Made by a program: the position numbers and the translations under genes. A stretch of DNA of 64,000 nt from Petunia secreta (lineage: Eukaryota; Streptophyta; Magnoliopsida; Solanales; Solanaceae), in NCBI GenBank assembly GCA_029990175.1, contig JARKIP010000005.1:51821001-51885000 (forward strand). Reading direction: 5' to 3'. Below the pieces are notes generated by a model. It saw nothing but the letters and a program-made list of their open reading frames with translations. It made no database searches and was not told where the DNA came from. Every line of letters starts with the position of its first letter. The stretch's first letter is position 1. Shown here piece by piece: positions 43,150 through 55,165 of the stretch.

Positions 43150-43505
43150 TCTAGATTTAGGTTAAGGACTTGAGTAGCACCAACTTTTGTAGAGGCTTAG
43201 TCGTGTATATATTGTGCACCATATGCACGACCGAGACTCGGCGGAGACCGGATAGGATGTGTCTTTCTTATTCTTTTGAAATTCCTTGTATAGTACTACA
43301 CGGTCTAGAGCTAGTAGGTAAAATTACAACATTTTCTTTATACCATTTTCACAAGTCACAAGCTGACAATTTGTTGGCCTAAAGTGAGATTGTGATGTAC
43401 CTGTCGTAGACAATTTGTTAGCCTAGAGTGAGGTTGTGATGAACTTGTGATAGATACTCTACCTACCCAAATATGTGAGTGAAGAATGAAAGAGCAGGTC
43501 AATGA
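43150..43505 (+). other. Leader of the old Tekay-like element with 44-bp tandem duplication
   Basis: This follows the primer site and has no clear gag. It includes two head-to-tail 44-bp units at 43365-43408 and 43409-43452, both starting GACAATTTGTT. Confidence 0.6.
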
Positions 43506-43510
43506 ATGTG

Positions 43511-43595
43511 GAGGTAAGGTCTACGTACATCTCACCTTCCCCAGATCCACTTGTGGGATATTACTGGTATGTTGTTGTTGTTATTGAGTTGTTGT
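43511..43595 (+). mobile_element. SINE fragment, TS-type 3' end
   Basis: GAGGTAAGGTCTACGTACAT, a CCTTCCCCAGATCCACTTGTGGGAT block and a terminal GTTGTTGTTGTT tract match my memory of the 3' half of the Solanaceae TS SINE. The tRNA-derived 5' half with its Pol III boxes is absent, so this is a 5'-truncated copy. No clear target duplication is visible. Confidence 0.72.
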
Positions 43596-43797
43596 AATTG
43601 ACTAGAAAGACTGATTATATATGCTTACAAGCAAGTCAAGATTTAAAAGATGCCATGTCTCCCGACTTATGAAAGAGTAACAAAATGGAGAATATGGACA
43701 TAAAGTACGAATTATACAAAAATGGTCCTCTACCAAGTTAGTTAAAGGATTATGCTAGTTTCATATCATTATATAAAGTTTGGGAATAATCCACAAG

Positions 43798-44681
43798 TGT
43801 TATACTCTAAGCACCTCCTATGGATACTAGAAGGAGGGTTGAATTGTGTCCTCCGATTTTCGCCGAAGAACCTGACTCTTAATCGCAATAACCCTGTTCT
43901 TGAATTGTAGCTTCCACGAAAAAACACAAACACCAAAAGTAAACAGCATTCTAAAAGACACAATATATTTACGTGGAAAACTCATTGTTCAAGGGAAAAA
44001 AACCACGACCCACACTCTGGGATTTTGAAATAACTTCACTAACACAAAGACCAAGTTTTAGATTACAAACTCTGTGACCAAAGGGTTACACTCTAGACCC
44101 TAATCACTCAACAAAGCTAAACTCTAGCTTTACAAAGTAATCACTCAAAGTTCACATATTACAATGGCTTCTAATGTAAGCAGATAGGTAATAGAATCAA
44201 AACATATAAACTGTCACAACTACAATCAAGAACCTAATCTAATTCTCTGCTTTTGCTCTTGGTTCTTCACTGATTGTCTTCAACAGTTATGTTACTTTAA
44301 AAGTTATTGAATTTGGCTTGTGCTTGCTCTCAACTCTCGTTGTGAATAACTGAGACTTAAATACTTGATTTTACATGGGCTTCGTAACCTTACTATTATT
44401 TCACTAGGAAACCTCGTAAACATAGCAAGTCCATATTTCCCTGTAATAATTTTTTTGTTCAGCACTAACTCTTGTTCACACTTCAATAAGACAGCCCCGA
44501 CACAAGTTCTTTTAGCTAACTAGGATGCTTATAAGTTTACGCGCCACTACTCCTAGTTCTGCATAGATTTTCATTCTACAAAATCTTTTCGATCAGTCGT
44601 CCTCTTCATACCAAGGACTAAGTTCTTCTACAAGTCACTAAGTCCTTCATTTGTCATTCTTCAAAATATCCAGCTCAACCA
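43798..44681 (-). repeat. 3' LTR of the decayed SIRE-like element (884 bp)
   Basis: It runs from TGTTATACTCT to CTCAACCA on the plus strand, next to a polypurine tract at 44682-44695 (CAAAAAGGGGGAAT on minus). Confidence 0.9.
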
Positions 44682-45149
44682 ATTCCCCCTTTTTGATGAT
44701 GACAAACAAATATTGCCTAAGAACCTGTACATACAAACACCAAGACATAAAAAACATACACTTTGAAAGAATTTAAAACATATGAGTTACGTCACAAACA
44801 TCCCAAAAACATTTCCTTCTTCCCCCTTTTGGCATCATCGAAAAGATTGTAAAATCCTGCAAGAACAAGTTAGTACAGTCCAGACTACAACACAATGCAA
44901 TAAGATAACTAAGAACACAACGAATAATCCAAGGCCCAACCAGAACTAGTAATACCATGAAAGAAACCATAAAAGCAGCAAAAGCAATTTAAAGCCAATC
45001 ATCCAGAGCACACACATATGTAGCTCAATTTAGAAACAGTCCAGAATGTGAATTGTCTTAAATGTGCATCAAATGAAAGGCATAGGGGAGTAAGTAAGGA
45101 AAGGATTTTGGTCGGGAACAGGGCAAAGATATGAACAGGCTTCAGCTCC

Positions 45150-47369
45150 TCGGGTTGAAGTGCTTGACAAGTGCTTCAAGATTCTTTGAGTTTTTGGCCC
45201 ATTCTACCACTAGCTTGGCCTCATGCTTGTTGCACTCACAGTTAGGCAATCAATTTCTTGATCCTTCACCTTCAACTGTTTCTTCAACTCTACATATTGT
45301 TTATTTAGCTCCAACAGCTACTGTTTCACTTCCTGCACTGATTCGACTGCATCCTCTAACCTAACCTCGTCACTTTCATCAGCTTCTTTTATCTTGACTT
45401 GCACTAAACGTTTCGAGGCTCTCTTTTCCTTGAAGAAATCACATGTCCTCAGGATATTCTTTCCAAACATCTGATGATGTGTGGGCTTCATCCCATTTGC
45501 AAGGGGCACTCCAAATGTTCAAACACCTGCTGCAAAATGTAGGAATGCGCAAGAGAATGTGGCTTGTAGTATGTGTCTGCAATCCTTTTTATGTGCCTAA
45601 TAATCAGCCCAGGCAGGTTAATTTTGATTCCTCTGTCCAGTAAGTCCATGTAGGTCATGTCAAGAGCACAAGCTTCATTGTTTCTCTCCCCTCTAGACAG
45701 CCAGAACCTATGAAACAAACTCAAACATCATCTTATGAGCTGGTTCCATCTGATTCTTGTCAATTTTTCTTTCTTTCCTGAGCCTGGGATTACCAGTGAA
45801 TTTTCCACAACATCCAGAGGAGTAACCTTATCAGTTCTTTTTGCTATTTTAACCTCACCTACCTGCAATAGCCTTCAGCAGGCACATCAAGGATGACTTC
45901 CAGCTCTTCTCTACCAAACTCCAGCTCCACACCCTTTACCACTGAGAACACTCTCCTCCCAGCTATACTGCAGTTCACATAGAACTCCCTTACATCATCA
46001 ACATACAGACATATGTCCTCATTTGTGAAAAGCTTTATCCACCCTTGGTCCTTCACCTTCCTGACGAAGGCCTTCATTTCAGGCTCCTCTAGATCATACC
46101 AAATGCTACCAGCTAGCACCTGATGCCTACCAAAAAAGGCCACCTTGTCTACTTCCTCCTGGTTCTCATTTTTCGTTTTCTTTGTGTCCTCTTCACTGCT
46201 AGAATCTGAATCACTTGGTTCCACATAGTCCCCATCCTCATCACTATTCTCCTTATCATCAGTCACCAACTTTTCCTCAACCCCTGTTTGTTTCTGCTTT
46301 GGAGAATATTTTTCCAAATTCTCAACCTGCTGCTTCAGTGCAGACCTTGTAGCGACCTTCCTATGGGCTGCAGAAACACCCGGCTCCTTCACACTCTCAC
46401 CACCAGTCTGAGAGTCCTCATCCTCACTCTCATCAATTAATCCCCTCTAAGACATTTCTCTTCCTCCTTTAACTAGTCTTCTTTTCTTTTCTTTCACAAC
46501 CTTTGTTTCACTCACAAACACTACCTCTTGCTCCTCTTCATCCTTCAACAATTTTTCATCTTCTTCACCAAATTTTCTTTTACTATTTTTCTTTTGAATC
46601 TTCTCCACCTTCCCATCACTTGCACCTTCTATCTAAGTCTCATTTTCTTTCTTTTTCTATTAATCAGTCCAATCTAGTTCTGCATCATTAATTGTATCAG
46701 GTTCTGCGAAAGAACTGGATTCTTTCTTAGGTTTCTTGACAATTTCAGCAGAACTTGGTCCTCCAACAACTGGACCACCCAAGATAACCTCCACATGTAT
46801 TTTCTCTGAGGGAGAAGCCTCTGAACTAGGTTCATAGACTGGGCCCTTTTTAGACTCAACTGATTCTTTCTCTCTCAGTTTTTCCAACATGTTTTTCACA
46901 ACATCTACCTCAGCAATTCCTTCAACTACACTAGAAATATGAGTTCTAGGTCTAGATTCAATGGTTTTTCTCACAACATTTCCCTCTTGCATCTCTACAT
47001 ATTTCGCCCTATCAATTGTATTACTAGACTCCACCGTTTTTACAATTTCATCCTTACCAGTTACTAGAATTTCAGTATTAAGTTTCTTAGGGCTAGATAT
47101 GAGGTCTAAAGCAGTAGTACTAGTCTAGGTTGAGCCAGGCCTTACCTCAACTGATTGCATGTCAGAAATCACAGGTGTAGTCACCGGAGCAGAGGGTTTT
47201 GATGTTGTCTTCCTGGATATCTTTTTCCCTACCTTCTTATGAATCTTCGGTAGTGCCCTGACTATTCTTTCAATCAATGTAGTGGGTGGAGGTTTGAGAG
47301 AGGGGTTCTTGGAGGTTTGGGTCTCTGATGTTCTTGTCGGTGAGGCAGAGGATATTGTGCTTGAGACAT
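45150..47369 (-). pseudogene. Extra 3' ORF of the decayed SIRE-like element
   Basis: An ATG at 47369 (MSQAQYPLPHRQ) starts a broken frame; open pieces lie at 47034-46660, 46392-45859, 45724-45488 and 45509-45318. The middle shows REFYVNCSIAGRRVF and EVILDVPAEGYC, parallel to the FYKNCS and LLGIPTTGY segments at 22753-24689. A charged helical end lies near 45500-45300. Same position and domain plan as in the younger element, with many stops and frame changes. No membrane span is seen. Confidence 0.72.
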
Positions 47370-47998
47370 TGTGATGATTTTCTTGAAGTTGGTTTTTGAG
47401 TGAGAAGGGTTTTCTTGTTTTGAACTTTAGAAAGAGAAATAGAGAGAATCTGAAGGGAAAGTTTCTCTTGCTTCTGATGAATTATGAGAAAGAGAGAGAT
47501 AGAGAAGAGAGATTAAGGTGATCTAGGGAATAGGGCACAATGATGGCAATAAAAGTGGAACACCTTTTTGAGTTCTTGGGAAAGCGGGAAATGTTGGATG
47601 TGATTGTTATGAAGGGATATTCATTATCTCCTAGAGTGAGTGGAGTAGGTTTAAATTTTAAAAGTGTAACCGAAAAGGAAATTATTCATATAAATTTGGG
47701 CGGTTGCACAAACATGGAAGGTTTTCAAGATGCACGTTTAAGAACAAATCAATTTCAGTCATAATACTGAACATATATAGCTATATAGATATACCTGGAC
47801 ATGGTTCCTCATGCTGAACATGGTTCGTTCTAGGTACTCAGTTTGTTCTTCCCTGGTAACTCATTAGATTACTCAAATAGCACTTAGTTGAACAAGTATA
47901 CTTATCAAAGTATAATTTTGGACTGGACTATAAAAACTAAATTCACAAACAGAATAATAGACATTTAACTAGCCAAACCTCGGGAATCAGGTGCTGGG
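47370..47998 (-). other. Spacer between pol and the extra ORF
   Basis: A purine/pyrimidine-biased stretch (about 47440-47520) and AT-rich sequence lie here. A 74-codon plus-strand ORF at 47540-47764 has no recognisable domain and is opposite to the element, so I do not call it a gene. Confidence 0.45.
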
Positions 47999-50340
47999 TC
48001 ATCCATGTATTTTGGTCATCTCTAACTCCAACCTGTTCCTCTCAAATTGAACTATGTTCAACGCCTTGGTGAAGATGTCAGCAATTTGATCTTTAGTCCT
48101 GCATGAGTTCATAGTAATTAGACCTTTTTCAGCATTATCTCTTAGAAAATGATGTCTAATATCGATATGCTTGGTTCTCTTATGCTGGACTGGGTTCATG
48201 GCAATATTCATAGCACTTGTATTGTCACAGAAAAAAGGCACAGCTCCACATTTGATTCCAAAGTCCTCTAGTTGTTGTTTGATCCATAGCAGTTGAGAAC
48301 AACAGGATGCAGCAGCAACATATTCAGCCTCAGCAGTAGAGAGGGCTACTGAGTTCTGCTTCTTTGTAGCCCAAGAAACTAGACAAGGACGTAGAAAATG
48401 TGCCATTACTGAAGTGCTCTTTCTATCCACCAGATGGTTTGCATAATCAACATCTGAAAAGCAAATCAACTCAAAAGTACCACCCCTGGGGTAACAAAGA
48501 CAAAAATCCTGAGTTCCTTTCAAGTATCCCAGAATTCTTTTCACACCAGTTAAATGTGATTCCTTTGGCTTGGATTGAAATCTTGCACAAAGTCCTACAT
48601 TGTACACGATGTCTGGTCGACTAGCCGTGAGATAGAGGAGAGAACCTATAATTCCTCTATAGTTAGTCTCATTGGCAGAAGGACCAGTTCTTTCATATCC
48701 AGCTTTGTTCCAGGAGCAATAGGGGTGGTCATTTCTTTAGCTCCTTCATATAAAATTTCTTCAACAACTCCTTGACATATTTCTATTGATGAATCATGGT
48801 TCTTTCAGGAGTTTCTTTGATCTGCAACCCCAAGAAGAAGTTGAGTTCTCCCATCATGCTCATTTTAAACTGATTACCCATCAACTCAGGAAATTCCTTC
48901 CGCAAGTCCTCATCAGTAGCTCCAAATATGATATTATCAACGTATATTTGGACCACCAATAAGTCCTTTCCTTTCTTCTTCAAGAACAGTGTGTTGTCAA
49001 TTTTTCCTCTAGAAAAATCATTTTTGAGCAAGAAACTTGATAACCTCTCATAGCAAGCTCTGGGTACTTGTTTCAGACCATAGAGAGCCTTATCAAGTTT
49101 TTATACATGATCAGGAAAATCATAGTTCAAGAATCCAAGTGTCTGTAACACATATACTTCCTCATTCAGATAGCAATTTAAGAATGCACTCTTTACATCA
49201 ATCTGATATATTGTAAATTCCATATGTGTAGCAAGGCAATTTGCATTCTTATGGATTTCATCCTAGCCAGTGGTACAAAAGTCTCATCATAGTCAATTCC
49301 TTCCTCTTGGTTGTAACCCTGAACTACCAACCTGGCTTTGTTCCTGGTAACTATGTCATGCTCATCCAATTTATTCCTGAACACCAATTTGGTTCCAATG
49401 ATTGATATATCCTTAGGTCTCGAAACCAGATGCCACACCTTGCTCCTCTCGAATTGATGCAGCTCCTTCTGCATTGCTATTACCCAGTCTGGATCCTCAA
49501 GAGCTTCCTTCACATTCTTTGGTTCCATAAAGGATAAGAAAGCAAAGAACGCACAGAAGTTCTTCAACACAGACCTAGTCATAATCCCAGCACATTTTCA
49601 AAACTTTCAAATGCTTCATCTTTGGATGCTAGGAACAGAGTCTATGTATACCTCGAGTAATCCTCAACTATCACGTACACGAACCTCTTTCCCCTCTGCT
49701 TCTGACTCTCATCGGTCTACATAAGTCCATATGAATCAGCTCGAGTAGTTTTGAAGTGCTCACCACTTTCTTTGACTTGAAGGATGTCTCACATATTTCC
49801 TCCTGACACAGGCATCACACATCTTAATCTCTTCAAACTTCTTTGTAGGTAATCCACGAACCAGTTCCTTCGATACTAGCTTGTTAAGCTGTGAAAGACT
49901 AGCATGCCCCAAGCTTTTGTGCCACAGCTCTGAATCACTCTATTGAACATTCAAACAAGTTAAATTGTTCTCAGGAAGTGATCCTAAAGATGCCTTGTAA
50001 ACATTGTTCACTCTCTTTCCTTTCATGACCACTTCCCCACTCTGTAGGTTCTTCACAATATATCCCACGGATTAAAAAATGACTTCATTTCCTCAGTCAC
50101 ATAGTTGAGAAATACTTAGTAGATTGTGTCTGAGACCATCAACAGAATACACATTTTCAATAGCATGATCCAAGGATCTCCCCAAATTTTCCTATACCAA
50201 CAATCTGACCACTCTTTCCTCCTCCGAAGGCTACACTACCTCCTTGAAATGTTGCGAGTGAGAAAATTTCTTCTGTCTCCTGTCATATGCCTTGAACACC
50301 TAATATCCAGAATTCCAGCTTGGGTTGTTCACTCTCACTC
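47999..50340 (-). pseudogene. pol of the decayed SIRE-like element, integrase deleted
   Basis: Pre-integrase and integrase head remnants lie at about 50300-49650. At about 49600 the text passes from FLASKDEAFESFEN directly to a segment resembling MTRSVLKNFCAFFAFLSF, which in the younger element is nearly 800 bp further on, so most of the integrase core is deleted. RT reads IYVDNIIFGA near 48930 where YVDD is required. RNase H runs from about 48500 to ADIFTKAL near 48060. In-frame stops occur between the pieces. Confidence 0.85.
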
Positions 50341-52626
50341 CAGCCTGTAAAACAAATCAAGGGTTAGATTTAGGAACCCAGACAAGCTTGGGTCCCTTGT
50401 TATGAGAGAATGGATGAATCAAGTCCTTCTTAGCCCAATCAGGTAAAGCAAATTTATTATTTTTAGATTTAGCCTTGCTCATTTTTATGCAGTTTTCTTT
50501 CAAGTGACCTGTGTTACCACAGAAGGTACAGAGCATGTTGCAAGACAGACCTACATATTTTTTTTTTGGGATTATAGGGAGGCAGTGCTTTCGTATAACC
50601 TAGACCTTTCTTTCCTTGGATTGGGTTTTCAAGAACCCAATTCATTTTCTCTGAAGATTTGTTCCACTTGTTAATTTGGTAAGTTCATAGTCAGCCTTTT
50701 CAGCCTTTTCTCTAAGAATTCTGTTCTTTTCAGTTTCCTGATAAAGAACCTCATTTGTTATTTTAAGCTCATTCTCGATAAAAGTTTGTACCTTACTAAT
50801 CACCTGCTTGCCATTTGTATTTTTCAGTTTATTCAGTTCAAGTTCTAAGATCTTGGAATTAGATACAAGACTCTGTCCCTTTAGAGAAGTATTAATTTTT
50901 TCAAATTCAGTATTTGCTTCTTCAAGGTTCTTCATCTATTTTTCAAATTAAACAAAGCATCAGATAGTTTATCTTTCTTAGACTCTACCTTTTCATAGCA
51001 TCGGGTGAGTATATATGCAATTTTTCTTTCAATTCAGAGAAACATATCTCAGCTGAGGGAGTCCGCTTCCTCTACATTGGTTGCAATGAGAGCAGCTTCC
51101 TTCTTCTGACTATCTCCATTGTATAAATCCTCCAGTTTCACCTAGATTTCCTTGGCAGATTTGTAATATATTACCTTAGCTAGTACATCAAAAGTCGTTC
51201 CATTCTTGAAATACAACATAGCTTTGGCATTTGCTTGAAGCCAGTCCAAGTCTTATGGGTCCAGTTCTTCTACCAGTTTTAGAACCAAGGATCCATTTGC
51301 AACTCTCTTCACAGGGACATGAGGTCCTTGTTTTGTGATCAACCAAAGGCTATAGTCTATGGCCTGAAGAAATACTTTCATCTGCTTCCTCCATCTTTTA
51401 TAATTCATTTCATCAAACAAGAGAGGTCTGAAAGGATTTCTTCCTTCTCTCATTTCAGGTGAACCAGCCCTATCTAAGTCTTCACCTGTCAGTCCAGTCA
51501 ATGCTAGAGGGGATTTATCCTCATATTCCTTTTCTCGATCAGACTCACTATCAGTTGGTCCCCAGGTTGCATAAACGGCTTCTTTCATCTTTCTTCTTTC
51601 TGCTTTGAAGTTGGGCGGACGTCTGACTTTCCTGTTGTCCTTGCCGCTGTCCTTGGAAGAATCCTTCTCCTTCTATTTTGTGGCTCTATTTTTCATCCAC
51701 TCAGCTTCTTACATTGGGCAATCCATGACAGCATGATCCTTCTTGAAGCATTTAAAGCACCCTGAGTAGTCTGCACTATCAATATTTCTCCCAGCATTAT
51801 CTTTGGTGTTTTTCTTGAACCCCTTGAACTTACCCAAATTAAACTTCTATCTAAGAGCATTGACCATAGCTGCTTCAACTCATTGTAAGTCCACGTACTC
51901 TTCAGGTTCCTCAGTTGCCTCAAGTGCGAGGGTCTTGTCCTTCTTAGTCACTAAATTGTTCTTTGACTCCTTCATCGTCTCATGAGTCTTCAAACTACCC
52001 ACTAGTTCTTCTAACTTGATAGATTTCAGTGGTTTTGACTCAATTATAGTTGTCGTCTTTGGTTCCCAAGCGCCAGGAAGAACATTCAGCACTTTATCAA
52101 CCATTTCAACTTTTGGGAGTTCCATATCTAGAGATCTCATCTCATTTGTGATGATGGTTAGCCTTGTCATCATATCATGTATTGACTCCTTTTCATCCAT
52201 TGTGAACAGCTAAAATTGTCTTTTTAGCATTCTTCTTTTTGAGTCCTTGACTTCAGTGGTTCCTTCATGAGCAACTTCCAAGGCATCCCAGATTTCTTTA
52301 GCAGTCTTGTAAGATGAAACCTTGTTGAATTCTTCAGGACCTAGTCCACATATTACAAGCCTCTTGGCCTTGTGATTATTTTGTATCATCTTGTAATCAG
52401 CATCATTATCCTCATATCTTTCCCTTAGTTCAGTACGAGCAGCAGCTTCTTCACCAACCACTTTGCTCGGAGTCATATTTCCTTCAGAAACTATTATCCA
52501 TAGTTGATAATCTTCTGCACAGAAGTAATTCTACATTCTATTCTTCCACCAAGCGTAGTATTGTCCATTGAATTATATAGGCCTCAGAACCGATTGCCCT
52601 TCAGTAATTATAGGTGGTGCACTCAT
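50341..52626 (-). pseudogene. gag of the decayed SIRE-like element
   Basis: The ATG at 52626 (MSAPPIITEG) aligns with the gag start of the younger SIRE-like element. A UBN2-type core follows in pieces (TAKEIWDALEVAHEGTTE near 52290; MDEKESIHDMMTRL near 52200). A CCHC knuckle CFKCFKKDHAVMDC lies near 51760-51715. The region after it holds ATWGPTDSESD, then a foreign-looking second gag start (see 51100-51480), then coiled-coil remnants (50935-50642). Stops and frame changes are frequent. Confidence 0.8.
51100..51480 (-). other. Second gag N-terminal segment embedded in gag
   Basis: Within the post-knuckle region the frame reads FDEMNYKRWRKQMKVFLQAI, then LWLITKQGP, then LQANAKAMLYF and SAKEI-stop-VKLEDLYNGDS. 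This repeats the order of a UBN2 gag head (substrate-like FxGxNYxxWK, then AKAxxx, then KEIWxxLExxxxG) already present at 52600-52270. It is not a close copy of that head, so it probably came from another copia family by insertion or recombination. Confidence 0.55.
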
Positions 52627-52669
52627 GAATTGATCCTTCTCAAGGTGTTAACCTAAAATGAGAAGACCT

Positions 52670-52681
52670 GCTCTGATACCA
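52670..52681 (-). other. Primer binding site of the decayed SIRE-like element
   Basis: On the minus strand TGGTATCAGAGC, a perfect initiator-Met type site, lies two bases after the 5' LTR. Confidence 0.92.
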
Positions 52682-52683
52682 CT

Positions 52684-53574
52684 TGTTAAACTCTGAGCAC
52701 CTCCTATGGACACTAGAAGGGAGGTTGAATAGTGTCCTCCGATTTTTGCCGAAGAACCTGACTCTTAATTGCAAGAACCCTGTTCTTGAATTGTTGCCTC
52801 CACGAAAAAACACAAACACCAAAAGTAAACAGCAATCCAAAAGACACAGTATTTTTACGTGGAAAATTCTTTGCTCAAGGGAGAAAAACCACGACCCACA
52901 CTTTGGGATTTTGAAATAATTTCACTAACACAAAGAGAAAGTTTTAGATTACAGACTCTGTAACCAAAGGGCTACACTCTAGACCCTAATCACGCAACAA
53001 AGCTAAACTCTAGTTTTACAAAGTAATCACTCAAAGTTAACCTATTGTAATGGCTTCTAATGTAAGCAGATAGGTAATTCAATCAAAACATATAAACTGT
53101 GACAGCTACAATCAAGAAACTAAACTATTTCACTGATGTTGCTCTTGGTTCTTCACTGGTTGTCTTCAACATTATGTCACTTTAAGAGTTATTGAATTCG
53201 TCTTGTGTTTGCTCTCAACTCTCGTCGTGAATAACTGAGATCGGCTGCCTCAAATACTTGCTTTTATATGGGATTGGTAACCCTAGTAGTATTTCACTAG
53301 GAAACCTCGTAAACATAGCAAGTTCAGATTTCCGTATGATACTTTCCTTGTTCAGCACTAACTCTTATTCACACTTCAACAAGACAGCCCCGGCACAACT
53401 TCTTTTAGCTAACTGGGATATGTATAAGTTTACGCGCCACTACTCCTAGTTCATCATGGATTTGCATTCTACAAAATCTTTTCGATCAATCGTGCCCTTC
53501 TTACTAAGGACTAAGTTCTTCTATAAATCACTAAGTCCTTCGTTTGTCATTCTTCAAAACATCCAGCTCAACTA
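52684..53574 (-). repeat. 5' LTR of the decayed SIRE-like element (891 bp)
   Basis: It runs from TGTTAAACTCT to CTCAACTA on the plus strand and pairs with 43798-44681. Confidence 0.9.
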
Positions 53575-54384
53575 CAATTGAAGACCTAAATAGACGGTCA
53601 ATAGTGTGTGTGTATTTCCGGTTAAGCATACATATCAAACGTGTATATTAGGTGTAGTTAGATCATGAAATCACAATAGTTCTTAAACTTGAAGGATATT
53701 AGAAGTCATTTGGTACCCTAGAATGAAATGAACAAATGTTCATCAAATTTAATAAGTTGCAGAAGTATGGATATGATGTCGTATTATTTGAGATGCTACT
53801 AACACATCTTTTGGTAAATGAGTTCATGATAGCTACTATGGAGGGATATCTCCCAACTAATTGGAGTGAATGTCGTAATTAACCATAAGTTGAGAATCTC
53901 ATGAAGTTACACCTTTACAAAAAGCTTAGAGTAAGACATTCAGTTATTCCAAGTAAAACCCTCATTCAGTTATTCCAAGTAAAACCCTCACTTGGAGATG
54001 ATGAAGTTGAGAGGATTAAAGAGTTACAAAGGGAAACTTTATTCTTTCGATGATAATCTTTTTTAAAAAATGTTTAATTAAATTCATACATCTTTCTTGA
54101 TTAATACTCAAAGTTAGAATGATTTCCTGGTTAGCAAGGCTTTGCACAAGATGGTGTGAACTTAACTAATATGGCAGTGTTTGAGGAAATGAAATCGATA
54201 TTATCTTTGTAAGCTTGTAAAAGATATTTGGCCATAGCTAGAAATACATCTGTCTAGACACCGAGGTTAGACGAGTAATAGTGCAGTGGGAAAACTCATG
54301 ACGTGATTTTGAATAAATCGACAAGAAAGTCCCCCTAAGAAGAGAATGTGATGTTGGGTATAACTTGTTTTTCTGGCAAATCCA
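53575..54384. other. Unassigned sequence with a 26-bp tandem duplication
   Basis: I recognise no domain here. Two perfect head-to-tail 26-bp units lie at 53937-53962 and 53963-53988. By position it could be decayed gag of the old Tekay-like element whose protease follows, but I cannot show this. Confidence 0.45.
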
Positions 54385-55160
54385 TTGAGTTAGACATAAT
54401 TGAGTTATATGATTCGCATGGATTGTTGATTCTATGTCATGCCACGTGACTTCCATTTCAAGATATTTCATTTAGTGTAAAATATGTGTCAAGATTTTTC
54501 CTATAGACCAAGAAAGGACCTACCCAATCAACTTGATATCGTTTATATAATAAAAAAAAGTTAATTTTTAAATAATTTCAAGAACATGGCTAAGTTATTT
54601 CAAGATTTTGCCATAAAATTTATGTCCATATATCTGGAGGATCTGGCTAAGTTATTCATCTCATGGATTTTGCCTTGGGCATTCACATATCATATGGCAC
54701 CTGATACTAAAGGAACTTACAGAGCAAATTGCAAGAAGCTCTTGATAAGGGTTTTATTAAACTGAAGACATCACCTTTGGGTGGCACTAATTATAATTTA
54801 TATATAAAGAAAAACTAGAGGATGAGTCCATGAGATTACGCGTCGACTAGTGACGTGGAATAAGGAAATAGTTCATAATATGTATTTATATTCCTACATT
54901 AACCATTTATATGACCGACTCTAAGGAACTAAGGAGTTTTCATGTATTTACTAGAGATCAAATGTATCATTAGTTGTGAGTCAGAAACGAACATATATTG
55001 AAATACAGCCTCTCGGACTAGGAACAAACACTACGGAGTTGTTGTAATGTTCATTGAGTTAACATGGACGAACATGGTATAGAAGACATATAGACAAGTT
55101 TGTGGTTGTACCTACTAATGAGATATTTTTATATTTCAAGAAAATGAGTAACATGTAACG
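54385..55160 (+). pseudogene. Ancient Ty3/gypsy protease and RT remnant
   Basis: The frame near 54389-54445 reads LDIIELYDSHG then LLILCHAT, parallel to LDMVDFDVIIG then WLASCHAT at 12680-12740 in the Tekay element. Near 54690 YHMAPDTK parallels YRMAPSELK, then LQEALDKGFIKL, SPLGG and SMRLRVD follow in shifting frames. At about 55090-55150 HIDKFVVVPTNEIFLYFKK stands where LDSFIIVFINDILIFS lies in the relative, so the catalytic motif is gone. It is interrupted at 55165 and resumes at 61017. Confidence 0.7.
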
Positions 55161-55165
55161 ATAGT

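Larger units (their letters stand above)
43798..53574 (-). mobile_element. Ty1/copia SIRE/Maximus-like retrotransposon, decayed
   Basis: This minus-strand element of 9777 bp has 884- and 891-bp LTRs that differ by roughly 10 percent over the 120 bp I compared, so it is much older than the copia at 21502-31218. Order is gag, pol, extra ORF, polypurine tract. Target duplication is imperfect at best: ACAAG before the left LTR; ACAAT or CAATT after the right, depending on where the LTR ends. Integrase has a large deletion and RT a lost catalytic Asp. Confidence 0.9.

Noticed and set aside
47540..47764. 74-codon plus-strand ORF
   Set aside because: It lies opposite to a copia element in its spacer, has no domain and no gene-like signals.
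43793..53579. A perfect target duplication for the decayed SIRE-like element
   Set aside because: ACAAG on the left against ACAAT or CAATT on the right depends on the chosen LTR end; I report it as imperfect.
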